8,299 nt of DNA, from the NCBI GenBank assembly GCA_004525825.1, contig SPBY01000113.1, positions 1 to 8,299 of the forward strand, written 5' to 3'. This document shows positions 1-6,632 of the stretch, piece by piece (the first letter of the stretch is position 1; each line of letters starts with the position of its first letter). Position numbers and translations under genes: made by a program. The stretch comes from Bacteroidia bacterium. GTDB lineage: Bacteria; Bacteroidota; Bacteroidia; Bacteroidales; GCA-2748055. Under the pieces are notes generated by a model. That model saw nothing but the letters and a program-made list of their open reading frames with translations. It was not told the DNA's origin and did not search any database.

Positions 1-1
1 C

Positions 2-112
2 AGATTGCAAAAAGAGCCCGACATCGATTTTCAGAAGATACTCGAATTTGCCAGTAAGATTCAAAACCTGGGATCAGTCTCCCGCATGAATGGACCCATC
101 GTACACATGTGA
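2..112 (+). CDS. possible C-terminal end of an unidentified plus-strand protein (partial)
   Basis: An open frame enters from the left edge and ends at TGA 110-112, giving 36 residues. It includes an amphipathic, helix-like stretch (DFQKILEFASKIQNL, about residues 9-23) rich in charged and large hydrophobic residues, as real proteins often are. The last 39 bases would overlap the 3' end of dapF on the other strand, so the two genes would be convergent. No family can be recognised from so short a tail. The other frames here are also partly open: the minus strand is open past the dapF stop, though it shows no convincing start codon for a following gene. The call is therefore tentative; sequence to the left would settle it. 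Confidence 0.3.
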   Translation, partial: RLQKEPDIDFQKILEFASKIQNLGSVSRMNGPIVHM

Positions 113-868
113 TGCAGGTCCGGTGAGGTAAATATCGGTAACTTGAAGATTCGGCTTGGCCTGGAAGTTTACTTGCAGATCTCCACCCTTAGTGTTTACC
201 TGGCATGTTACTTTGTCAGACTTGAAGTGAAAGTATGAACATATGGCAGCTGCGGCGACCCCGGTTCCGCAGGACCAGGTTTCCGCTTCCACGCCGCGCT
301 CAAAGGTCCTCACGTGGAGGGTATCTGTGCCCTTGTCAGGCTCAACAAAATTGACATTTACGCCTTCTTTCCCGAATCTCGACTGGTGCCTGATCTCCTT
401 CCCTTCAAGTTCCATCACGATCTGATCCAGGTTTTGCACAAACTTCACAAAATGGGGGGAACCTGTGTCCAAAAGGTAGCCGTCTTCCAGCTTTTGAATT
501 CCGTCCACATCCGACAGCTTTAAGCGGATTTCGCCACTCGACAGGATCGATGCGAAATGGATTCCGTCGATTCCTTCAAAAGTAGTCTCAGCCCCTGCAA
601 CTCCCAGCCGGCGGGCAAAAGCCGCGATACAACGTCCCCCGTTTCCGCACATGGTTCCTTCTCTGCCGTCTGAGTTGAAATACTTCATAGTAAAATCATA
701 TCCTTTGCTCTTCTCCATTACAATCAGGCCATCGGCACCTACACCGAACCTGCGGTGACAGATGCGGCGAATGAGAGTTTGATTCAGAAATGAAGTATCC
801 ATCTCTCTTCCGTCGATCATAACAAAGTCATTTCCAGTTCCATGATATTTCGAAAAGTGAACAAGCAT
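74..868 (-). CDS. dapF: diaminopimelate epimerase DapF
   Basis: DapF interconverts LL- and meso-diaminopimelate in the cytosol, without cofactor, by a two-cysteine acid/base mechanism. The product feeds lysine synthesis and, as meso-DAP, peptidoglycan cross-links. The 264 residues are close to the usual length of about 270. The N-terminus FSKYHGTGNDF (residues 5-15) is the family signature. The first catalytic cysteine is C74 in MCGNGGRC and the second is C200 in ETWSCGTG. The substrate-binding residues expected from the family are visible as N13, N65, the NVN at 171-173, and E190-R191. The start at 868 puts the signature at the normal distance from Met. No Shine-Dalgarno sequence precedes it, which is common in Bacteroidota. 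It is divergent from the degP-like gene across about 150 bases. In this phylum dapF often has dapL as a neighbour, but no dapL start is visible downstream before the window ends. Confidence 0.97.
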   Translation of the reverse strand: MLVHFSKYHGTGNDFVMIDGREMDTSFLNQTLIRRICHRRFGVGADGLIVMEKSKGYDFTMKYFNSDGREGTMCGNGGRCIAAFARRLGVAGAETTFEGIDGIHFASILSSGEIRLKLSDVDGIQKLEDGYLLDTGSPHFVKFVQNLDQIVMELEGKEIRHQSRFGKEGVNVNFVEPDKGTDTLHVRTFERGVEAETWSCGTGVAAAAICSYFHFKSDKVTCQVNTKGGDLQVNFQAKPNLQVTDIYLTGPASHVYDGSIHAGD

Positions 869-993
869 AGGGGGCTTTGCGTTAAAAAAGGTTAAAAGGG
901 GATGTACGGATCAATTTTTTTTCTATTCAAGTTGTTATCATAGTAAATTGCTTCTTGAAAGGCATGGAATTTGATAGGTAAATTCCACAGAAA

Positions 994-1001
994 CAAAGTT
1001 A
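994..1001 (-). promoter_or_regulatory. possible '-7' element for dapF
   Basis: Read on the minus strand this is TAACTTTG, an exact match to the Bacteroidota TAnnTTTG element. It lies in the divergent dapF/degP intergenic region and would give a dapF leader of roughly 120 bases. No TTG or TTTG '-33' element lies at the expected 19-21 base spacing, where the sequence enters the degP-like coding region. An eight-base pattern with two free positions can occur by chance in such AT-rich DNA, so this is weak. Confidence 0.25.
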
Positions 1002-1020
1002 TAAATAAAAATATAAAAAG

Positions 1021-2460
1021 ATGAGAGCGAGGAGATTCTTGGGGATGCTTGCGGTAGCGGTTCTTGGAGCATTTGTTGCAATCGTGGTTTATGCGAGGTT
1101 GTTCAATACCGATATAGCTGTGGTTGAGGTTCCCGTGGAAAGCAAAATGCAATATGTGAATATGCCCATAGCCGGCGGGGGAGAGATGATGGATTTCACC
1201 GATGCGGTGGAGCAATCCATCGACGCAGTGGTTCATGTGAAAACCAAGGAATTCAGAGAGTATGCCGTGAATCCCCTGTATGAGTTCTTTTTTGGGGATC
1301 AGCCCAGCGGTGACCCTCCTCCGATTCTTGGTTTTGGAAGCGGAGTGATTATTTCCGGGAAGGGATACATTGTCACCAACAACCATGTGATCCAAGGCTC
1401 GGATGAAGTGTTGGTGGTCCTGAACGATAAACGGGAGTTCAATGCCACTGTCATAGGGGCTGATCCTTCGACCGATATAGCCTTGTTGAAGGTGGATGCC
1501 GGAGATCTGACCGCTTTAAAATTCGGAAACTCTGATGCACTTAAGCTGGGAGAATGGGTATTGGCCATAGGAAATCCCTACAATCTCACCAGTACGGTGA
1601 CTGCCGGCATAGTAAGTGCAAAGGCGAGGGGGGAAATGGGTATCATGAGAGGACAGGAGTTCGGCATTGAGTCTTTTATCCAGACCGATGCCGCGGTGAA
1701 TCCGGGGAACAGCGGCGGTGCCCTGATCAACACGCGGGGAGAGCTGGTGGGCATCAATTCGGCCATTATGTCCAGGACAGGTGCTTTTGCAGGTTATTCC
1801 TTTGCGGTACCCGCAAGCATCGTGGAGAAAGTGGTCACAGACCTGATCGAGTATGGGGAAGTTCAAAGGGCCATTCTGGGGGTAAACATCGCCACTGTAA
1901 CTGCCGAACTGGCAGAAGAGATGAAGATCGATGTCATCGAGGGGGTATATGTCACTAACGTACGTCCCGAAGGGGCCGCCAGAGAGGCTGGCATCAAGGA
2001 GGGCGATGTGATCATCTCCATTGATGAAACCAGGGTGAACAGCTCGCCTGAATTGCAGGAGTTTGTCTCCAAGTACCGTCCGGGAAAGGAAGTAAAGGTG
2101 GTGGTGAAAAGGGATGGCAAACTGAAACAATTTAACGTGGTTTTGCGTAACCTTGAAGGCAGCACAGAAATTGTACAGAAAACCGATGTGATTGAGGTGC
2201 TGGGTGCCAGTTTTGAACCGATTACTGATCGTGAAAAGCAAGCCCTGGGAATTAGTAGCGGAGTAAAAGTGAAATCTGTGAAACCCGGTAAGTTTATGAA
2301 GGTGGGCATTAAGGAAGGATTTGTACTCACTTCAGTAAACAAAAAGCCGGTCGGCAGTGTTAAGGATATTACAGATATACTTAAAAACTCAGAAGGAGGG
2401 ATAATTATTGAGGGGGTGGATCAGAACGGATCCCGTTCGTACTATGCCTTTGGTATGTAA
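1021..2460 (+). CDS. DegP/HtrA-family S1C serine protease with two PDZ domains
   Basis: This is an envelope protease/chaperone that degrades or refolds damaged exported proteins. Residues 6-25 are an uninterrupted hydrophobic stretch after RARR, either a signal peptide or, with no clear cleavage site, an uncleaved signal anchor leaving the protein in the periplasm. The trypsin-like domain (about 65-275) carries the full triad: H122 in TNNHVI, D152 in STDIALLKVD and S231 in NPGNSGGALIN. PDZ1 spans about 283-375 (start of AILGVNI to the basic KRDGK segment) and PDZ2 about 390-475, which is more divergent. The 479 residues fit the two-PDZ DegP/DegQ class. The ATG at 1021 follows an A-rich stretch (999-1019) with no Shine-Dalgarno sequence. 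No clear TAnnTTTG promoter was found upstream. The rpoD gene follows on the same strand after 107 bases but has its own promoter. DegP versus DegQ cannot be decided from sequence alone, so no symbol is given. Confidence 0.95.
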   Translation: MRARRFLGMLAVAVLGAFVAIVVYARLFNTDIAVVEVPVESKMQYVNMPIAGGGEMMDFTDAVEQSIDAVVHVKTKEFREYAVNPLYEFFFGDQPSGDPPPILGFGSGVIISGKGYIVTNNHVIQGSDEVLVVLNDKREFNATVIGADPSTDIALLKVDAGDLTALKFGNSDALKLGEWVLAIGNPYNLTSTVTAGIVSAKARGEMGIMRGQEFGIESFIQTDAAVNPGNSGGALINTRGELVGINSAIMSRTGAFAGYSFAVPASIVEKVVTDLIEYGEVQRAILGVNIATVTAELAEEMKIDVIEGVYVTNVRPEGAAREAGIKEGDVIISIDETRVNSSPELQEFVSKYRPGKEVKVVVKRDGKLKQFNVVLRNLEGSTEIVQKTDVIEVLGASFEPITDREKQALGISSGVKVKSVKPGKFMKVGIKEGFVLTSVNKKPVGSVKDITDILKNSEGGIIIEGVDQNGSRSYYAFGM

Positions 2461-2495
2461 AACCAACTTCGCACGTAAAATAATCTTTATTTAAA

Positions 2496-2526
2496 TTGAT
2501 TAAAGAACTATAAGCGCGTAAATTTG
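2496..2526 (+). promoter_or_regulatory. Bacteroidota-type promoter of the primary sigma factor gene
   Basis: TTG at 2496-2498 is followed, after a 20-base spacer, by TAAATTTG at 2519-2526. The latter is an exact match to the Bacteroidota '-7' consensus TAnnTTTG, and the spacing agrees with the published Bacteroides pattern. Transcription would start near 2532, leaving a leader of about 35 bases before the ATG at 2568. This promoter lies in the 107-base gap after the degP-like gene, so rpoD need not depend on read-through. Confidence 0.7.
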
Positions 2527-2567
2527 CTGAGATTTTTTTCACATAATTTGAATTTGAGAAGTAGTAC

Positions 2568-3428
2568 ATGAGACAGTTAAAGATCACTAAATCTATTACC
2601 AACAGGGAAAGTGCTTCACTGGACAAGTATTTACAGGAGATTGGTAAAGAAGAGTTGATCACTGTTGAGGAAGAGGTTGAATTGGCTCAACGGATCAAAA
2701 AGGGCGACAGAGCTGCCCTTGAGAAACTCACCAGAGCGAATCTGAGGTTTGTCGTTTCAGTGGCAAAGCAGTATCAGAACCAGGGACTAAGTCTACCAGA
2801 CTTGATTAATGAAGGAAACCTGGGCCTGATCAAGGCTGCTGAAAAATTTGACGAAACAAGAGGTTTCAAATTCATCTCCTACGCCGTTTGGTGGATCAGG
2901 CAATCGATCCTTCAGGCCTTGGCGGAACAATCAAGAATCGTGCGTCTTCCGCTGAACCAGGTTGGTTCACTGAACAAGATTAACAAGGCGTTTTCGAAAT
3001 TTGAGCAGGAGAATGAACGGACCCCTACCCCGGAGGAGCTTGCCGAGGCGTTGGACCTTCCCAAGGAGAAAGTATCAGACACTCTCCGTGTATCGGGAAG
3101 GCACGTATCCGTTGATGCACCCTTTGTCGATGGTGAAGACAACAGTCTTCTGGATGTATTGGTGAATAACGATTCACCCAATGCAGACAACACACTTATT
3201 AATGAATCTCTTTCCAAGGAGGTGGACCGGGCTTTGGCCACGCTCACCGAACGGGAAAGGGACATCATCAAGCTGTTCTTCGGAATAAGCACCCAGGAAA
3301 TGACTCTGGAAGAGATTGGCGAAAAATTCGGATTGACACGCGAACGCGTTCGTCAGATCAAGGAAAAAGCGATACGCAGACTACGCCACACTTCCAGGAG
3401 CAAATTACTTAAAACTTATCTGGGCTAG
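2568..3428 (+). CDS. rpoD: primary (housekeeping) RNA polymerase sigma factor, Bacteroidota RpoD/SigA type
   Basis: This sigma-70 factor directs core RNA polymerase to most promoters. At 286 residues it is the short Bacteroidota form lacking region 1.1. Domains in order: region 1.2 about residues 14-47 (SLDKYLQEIGKEELIT); region 2 about 52-121, with RANLRFVVSVAKQY for core binding and GFKFISYAVWWIRQSI, whose aromatic/basic residues melt and bind the '-7' element; region 3 about 131-207; region 4 about 218-275, with helix-turn-helix TLEEIGEKFGLTRERVRQI contacting the '-33' element. The full set of regions and the conserved WWIRQ and RERVRQIKEKA blocks argue for the primary sigma rather than an alternative or ECF factor. 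The ATG at 2568 gives the expected N-terminus (MRQLKITKSIT). It has its own promoter and a strong terminator, so it is probably monocistronic. Confidence 0.96.
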   Translation: MRQLKITKSITNRESASLDKYLQEIGKEELITVEEEVELAQRIKKGDRAALEKLTRANLRFVVSVAKQYQNQGLSLPDLINEGNLGLIKAAEKFDETRGFKFISYAVWWIRQSILQALAEQSRIVRLPLNQVGSLNKINKAFSKFEQENERTPTPEELAEALDLPKEKVSDTLRVSGRHVSVDAPFVDGEDNSLLDVLVNNDSPNADNTLINESLSKEVDRALATLTERERDIIKLFFGISTQEMTLEEIGEKFGLTRERVRQIKEKAIRRLRHTSRSKLLKTYLG

Positions 3429-3449
3429 GACCATATTATTTTGATCGTG

Positions 3450-3481
3450 AAACGGGGTTGTCAACAGGCAGCCCCGTTTTT
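3450..3481 (+). terminator. rho-independent terminator of rpoD
   Basis: The arms 3450-3460 and 3469-3479 pair over 11 bp with one T-G wobble, including a run of four G-C pairs plus one C-G pair. The 8-base loop is TCAACAGG, and a T run (3477-3481) overlaps the end of the stem. It lies 21 bases after the rpoD stop and 20 bases before the 3' end of the convergent uvrB. Read from the uvrB side the stem is followed only by three T residues, so termination in that direction should be weaker. Confidence 0.85.
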
Positions 3482-3500
3482 GGTTACACCCATCCTGAAT

Positions 3501-5522
3501 TTAGCCCTCCTTATCCTTGCTGTCGAGCAATTCCTGGTAGGCATACATCTCATCCCTGAAGCGCGCTGCTTCAATAAAATCAAGTTCCTTGGCTGCTTTT
3601 TCCATCTGCTTCTTCGCTTTATCAATGGCCTTTTCAAGTTCGGCTTTGCCCATGTATTTCACTACCGGATCGGCAGCTATATCACTTTTTGCCTGGTCGG
3701 CATAGGCACCTCTTAAGCCTGAATCGTCCTTCTTATCGAACAATGATTTGGTCGATTTAATGATCTGGGTGGGGGTGATCTGGTGAATTTCGTTGTATTC
3801 AAGCTGTTTCTTTCGCCGCCTGGTGGTCTCATCGATGGTTCTTTGCATGGAACGGGTCATGTTATCGGCATACATGATCACTTTGCCGTTCAGGTTTCTG
3901 GCTGCCCGACCGGAAGTCTGGGTCAGGGAGCGTTCCGATCTGAGAAAACCCTCCTTATCCGCATCCAGAATGGCCACCAGGCTTACCTCTGGCAGGTCAA
4001 GGCCCTCCCGCAACAGGTTGATCCCCACCAGCACATCAAAGGTGCCTTTTCTGAGATTCTCCAGTATCTCCACCCTCTCCAGGGTATCCACATCTGAATG
4101 AATATAACGTGTGCGTATATTTAGTTTAATCAGGTAGTTAGAAAGCTCTTCGGCCATCCGTTTTGTCAGGGTGGTGACCAGCACTCTTTCCCTTTTTTCG
4201 ATCCTGGCATTGATCTCTCCGATGAGATGATCAATCTGGTTCAGGCTGGGTCTTAGTTCTATGACAGGGTCCACCAGTCCCGTGGGCCTGATCACCTGCT
4301 CCACGATAACGCCCCCGCATTTCTCCAACTCGTAATCAGCAGGAGTGGCACTCACAAACAGGGTTTGCCCGATCTGATTCTCAAATTCGTCAAATTTCAG
4401 GGGTCTGTTGTCCACCGCAGCCGGAAGGCGGAATCCATACTCTACCAGGTTTTTCTTCCTTGAGTAATCGCCTCCGTACATGGCATGAACCTGGGGCAGG
4501 GTCGCATGGCTTTCATCAATGACAGTAAGGAAGTCATCCGGGAAGTAGTCGAGCAGGCAGAAAGGTCTGGTTCCCGGGGGACGGCCGTCAAAGTACCTGG
4601 AGTAGTTCTCCACGCCCGGACAGTACCCCAGTTCCCTGATCATCTCCAGGTCATAGGTAACGCGTTCCTCGATTCGCTGAGCTTCGATCAGCTTCTGTTC
4701 GCCCTTGAAAAATGCGACCTGCTTCATCATATCGTCCTGGATCTCTTCAATGGCGGACTTAACCCTTTGCTTGGAGGTGATGAATATGTTGGCGGGAAAG
4801 ATGACCACTTCATCGTGTTCCTCAATGGTGTGACCGCTTACTGGATGGATCGATTTGATGGAGTCAATCTCATCCCCCCAAAACTCGATCCTGTATGCCT
4901 TGTCCGCATAGGCCAGGTGAATATCTACGGTATCGCCCCTGACCCGGAATGTACCAGGTTTGAAATCCACTTCGTTTCTGGAGTAAAGGGCGTCCACCAG
5001 CTTTCTCAGAAACACATTCCGGCTGAGGATCAAGTTTTTTCTGATTTTGACGGTCGAATTGTGAAAGTCATCGGGATTTCCAATGCCATAGAGGCACGAG
5101 ACCGAGGAGACCACAATCACATCCCTTCTTCCCGATAGAAGCGCAGAGGTGGCACTTAGCCTCAGTTTCTCAATCTCATCATTGATGGAGAGATCCTTCT
5201 CGATGTAAGTATCGGTGACCGGGAGATAAGCTTCGGGCTGGTAATAATCATAGTAGCTCACAAAATACTCTACGGCATTTTCAGGAAAGAATTGCTTGAA
5301 CTCACTGTATAGCTGGGCTGCCAGGGTCTTGTTATGACTGAGGACCAGTACAGGTCTGTCCAGATCCCGGATCATATTGGCCACCGTAAAGGTTTTTCCC
5401 GATCCGGTGACCCCCAGCAGGGTTTGATACCGGTCACCCGCATGAAAACCTTCCACCAATTGTCTGATGGCTTCCGGCTGGTCGCCCGTGGGCTGAAAAT
5501 CCGAAGTGAGTTTGAATTCCAT
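3501..5522 (-). CDS. uvrB: excinuclease ABC subunit UvrB
   Basis: UvrB is the damage-verifying helicase-like subunit of nucleotide excision repair. UvrA loads it on damaged DNA and it recruits UvrC for incision. The 673 residues match the family length. Visible motifs: Walker A GVTGSGKT (37-44); the beta-hairpin that inserts between strands, about 90-116 (YYDYYQPEAYLPVTDTYIEKD region, aromatic-rich); the DEAD-box-like DESH (336-339); SATP (391-394); the helicase C-terminal domain with GINLLREGLDLPEVSL (500-515) and QTSGRAARN (535-543, arginine fingers R539/R542); and a C-terminal UVR motif about 632-665 (AAKELDFIEAARFRDEM) that binds UvrC. All key residues are present. Start 5522 gives the standard N-terminus with the Q motif (SDFQPTGDQPEAI). 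The ATG lies one base after the stop of the upstream nuclease gene (TAGAATG), implying translational coupling. Confidence 0.98.
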   Translation of the reverse strand: MEFKLTSDFQPTGDQPEAIRQLVEGFHAGDRYQTLLGVTGSGKTFTVANMIRDLDRPVLVLSHNKTLAAQLYSEFKQFFPENAVEYFVSYYDYYQPEAYLPVTDTYIEKDLSINDEIEKLRLSATSALLSGRRDVIVVSSVSCLYGIGNPDDFHNSTVKIRKNLILSRNVFLRKLVDALYSRNEVDFKPGTFRVRGDTVDIHLAYADKAYRIEFWGDEIDSIKSIHPVSGHTIEEHDEVVIFPANIFITSKQRVKSAIEEIQDDMMKQVAFFKGEQKLIEAQRIEERVTYDLEMIRELGYCPGVENYSRYFDGRPPGTRPFCLLDYFPDDFLTVIDESHATLPQVHAMYGGDYSRKKNLVEYGFRLPAAVDNRPLKFDEFENQIGQTLFVSATPADYELEKCGGVIVEQVIRPTGLVDPVIELRPSLNQIDHLIGEINARIEKRERVLVTTLTKRMAEELSNYLIKLNIRTRYIHSDVDTLERVEILENLRKGTFDVLVGINLLREGLDLPEVSLVAILDADKEGFLRSERSLTQTSGRAARNLNGKVIMYADNMTRSMQRTIDETTRRRKKQLEYNEIHQITPTQIIKSTKSLFDKKDDSGLRGAYADQAKSDIAADPVVKYMGKAELEKAIDKAKKQMEKAAKELDFIEAARFRDEMYAYQELLDSKDKEG

Positions 5523-5523
5523 T

Positions 5524-6552
5524 CTACCAGGTAAATTCTACATATACCGGCAAATGATCGCTTGGCCCACCGTAGTACTGCGGTCCACTGTAGGTGGCAG
5601 AAGGAAGGGCCATGCCGTATTTTTCGCTCTCGAACATCATAAACTCCTCTTTAAAGATCCGTCCGCTTTCATACCCGGTAGTGAGTCCGTTCTTCTGGTT
5701 CAGCAGGCTGTAACTGACAATCACCTGGTCCAGCATGTTCCAAGTGCCCTGGTAATTGTAGGTCCCGTTGTTGCCTGTATTATGCAGGTCATAGAACAGG
5801 TTATAGTACTCACCCATCTCAATGTTCTTACGCTTGTTCGTGGTTGAAAGCCCTTTGGTGATGCTGTTGTTGGTCGGTTCATCATTGAAATCTCCCAGGA
5901 TGATCACCTTGAAGCCCGATTCTCTGGCAAGCAGCATATCAAGCTGCTTTCGGAGGGTGATGGCCGAGAACATCCTAAGCCTATCAGTCTCTTTTTCTCC
6001 ACCACTTCGCGATTTCCAGTGGTTCACAAAGATGTGGAGACTCGAGCCGTCGGGTCCGGTCCCTTTCACATGCAAAATTCCCCTGTGGATGTAATCAGGA
6101 TCCACTGCATCCTCCACCCGAATGTATTCATGACTTAGGTATTTGAAGAGTTCTGGCTGATAGACCAGTGCGCATTCAATTCCTCGGGGATCCAATCCAT
6201 CCTCATGCACAATTTCATATTTTTCTTTCTTCAATCCGCGTACCTCGAGCAAATCTTCAAGAACTCCTCTGTTTTCAACTTCAGCGAGCCCGATCAAAGC
6301 AGGACGCTCTTTCCCGGGAATGGACTTTATCACCTCTGCAAGATCTTTTAGTTTTTTTTCGTAGCGGTCATAGGTCCAGTTTTTGGCCCCTGAAGGTGTG
6401 AATTCATCGTCGTCGAACTCAGGCGAATTGACTGTATCAAAAAGGTTTTCCACATTATATGAAACTACTACGAACGAATTTACGTTCTTTTGGGAAAGGA
6501 GTGATAGCATAGCAACAAGCAGGAGGGCGATGATTGATATTGATTTTTTCAT
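5524..6552 (-). CDS. exported endonuclease/exonuclease/phosphatase-family protein
   Basis: This is a metal-dependent phosphoesterase of the DNase I/exonuclease III fold (EEP superfamily). Possible substrates are nucleic acids, phosphoinositides or other phosphodiesters; which one is used here is not evident. Residues 1-20 form a signal peptide (MKKS, then a hydrophobic core) without a lipobox cysteine, so export to the periplasm or beyond is expected. Superfamily motifs in order: SYNVENLFD (31-39, N33), GLAEVEN (88-94, metal-binding E91), RGIECALVY (123-131), NHWKSR (177-182, H178), GDFNDEP (220-226, D221 and N223), D275 in NMLDQVIV and the terminal SDHLPV (331-336, catalytic D332-H333). All catalytic positions are present, so it should be active. 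The 342 residues are typical of Bacteroidota members. It is the promoter-proximal gene of a two-gene unit with uvrB and is divergent from the cyclase-HD gene. Confidence 0.93.
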   Translation of the reverse strand: MKKSISIIALLLVAMLSLLSQKNVNSFVVVSYNVENLFDTVNSPEFDDDEFTPSGAKNWTYDRYEKKLKDLAEVIKSIPGKERPALIGLAEVENRGVLEDLLEVRGLKKEKYEIVHEDGLDPRGIECALVYQPELFKYLSHEYIRVEDAVDPDYIHRGILHVKGTGPDGSSLHIFVNHWKSRSGGEKETDRLRMFSAITLRKQLDMLLARESGFKVIILGDFNDEPTNNSITKGLSTTNKRKNIEMGEYYNLFYDLHNTGNNGTYNYQGTWNMLDQVIVSYSLLNQKNGLTTGYESGRIFKEEFMMFESEKYGMALPSATYSGPQYYGGPSDHLPVYVEFTW

Positions 6553-6574
6553 GACGGGCAGATAGGTTATCTCA

Positions 6575-6582
6575 CAAAGATA
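6575..6582 (-). promoter_or_regulatory. possible '-7' element for the nuclease-uvrB unit
   Basis: Read on the minus strand this is TATCTTTG, an exact TAnnTTTG match. It lies 22 bases upstream of the nuclease start at 6552, a sensible leader length. No TTTG is present at the expected '-33' spacing. That region (about 6602-6605) instead falls in one arm of an inverted repeat. The position supports the call; the missing '-33' element weakens it. Confidence 0.45.
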
Positions 6583-6596
6583 TCAAACAAAAAAAA

Positions 6597-6627
6597 TTGA
6601 AATCCTTTTAAAAAGGATATAATTTAG
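6597..6627 (+). promoter_or_regulatory. possible promoter of the cyclase-HD gene
   Basis: TTG at 6597-6599 and TAATTTAG at 6620-6627 are separated by 20 bases, the same spacing as in the rpoD promoter of this window. The '-7' box differs from TAnnTTTG at one position. Transcription would begin around 6632-6634, essentially at the ATG at 6633, so the message would be nearly leaderless. An inverted repeat fills the spacer. Confidence 0.4.
6602..6618. repeat. perfect 8-bp inverted repeat in the divergent promoter region (operator candidate)
   Basis: ATCCTTTT (6602-6609) and AAAAGGAT (6611-6618) are exact reverse complements around the single base A6610. The repeat lies almost exactly within the 20-base spacer of the putative cyclase-HD promoter and overlaps the place where a '-33' box for the oppositely directed nuclease-uvrB unit would be. 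A dimeric regulator bound here could affect both directions. With a 1-base loop it is a poor RNA hairpin, and no T tract follows on either strand, so a terminator role is unlikely. Confidence 0.55.
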
Positions 6628-6632
6628 TTCAT

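Noticed and set aside
22..24. ATG on the minus strand downstream of dapF, considered as the start of dapL
   Set aside because: The few visible residues (MSGSFCNL) do not resemble the dapL N-terminus, and nothing else supports a gene start there.
892..1395. Minus-strand open frame spanning the dapF/degP intergenic region and the start of the degP-like gene
   Set aside because: Most of it is antisense to the degP-like coding sequence, and the translation is His/Ile-rich with no motif. The intergenic part is low-complexity AT-rich DNA.
1516..2241. Long open frame (about 240 codons) on the minus strand inside the degP-like gene
   Set aside because: It is fully antisense to a gene with an intact catalytic triad and PDZ domains. 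Its translation shows no recognisable domain and has the His/Cys-rich look of a shadow frame.
2481..2505. Possible hairpin after the degP-like gene (TAATC...GATTA and CTTTA...TAAAG)
   Set aside because: Only 5-bp AT-rich arms that interlock rather than forming one stem, with no following T tract. They overlap the rpoD '-33' region, so this is not a credible terminator.
4485..5138. Open frame of about 217 codons on the plus strand inside uvrB
   Set aside because: It is antisense to highly conserved UvrB sequence, shows no family motif and has no promoter or start context. It is a by-product of uvrB codon use.
6575..6587. CAAAGATATCAAA considered as a palindromic operator
   Set aside because: Only the central GATATC is self-complementary; the flanks are direct CAAA copies, not inverted. 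The exact TAnnTTTG match on the minus strand is the better explanation.
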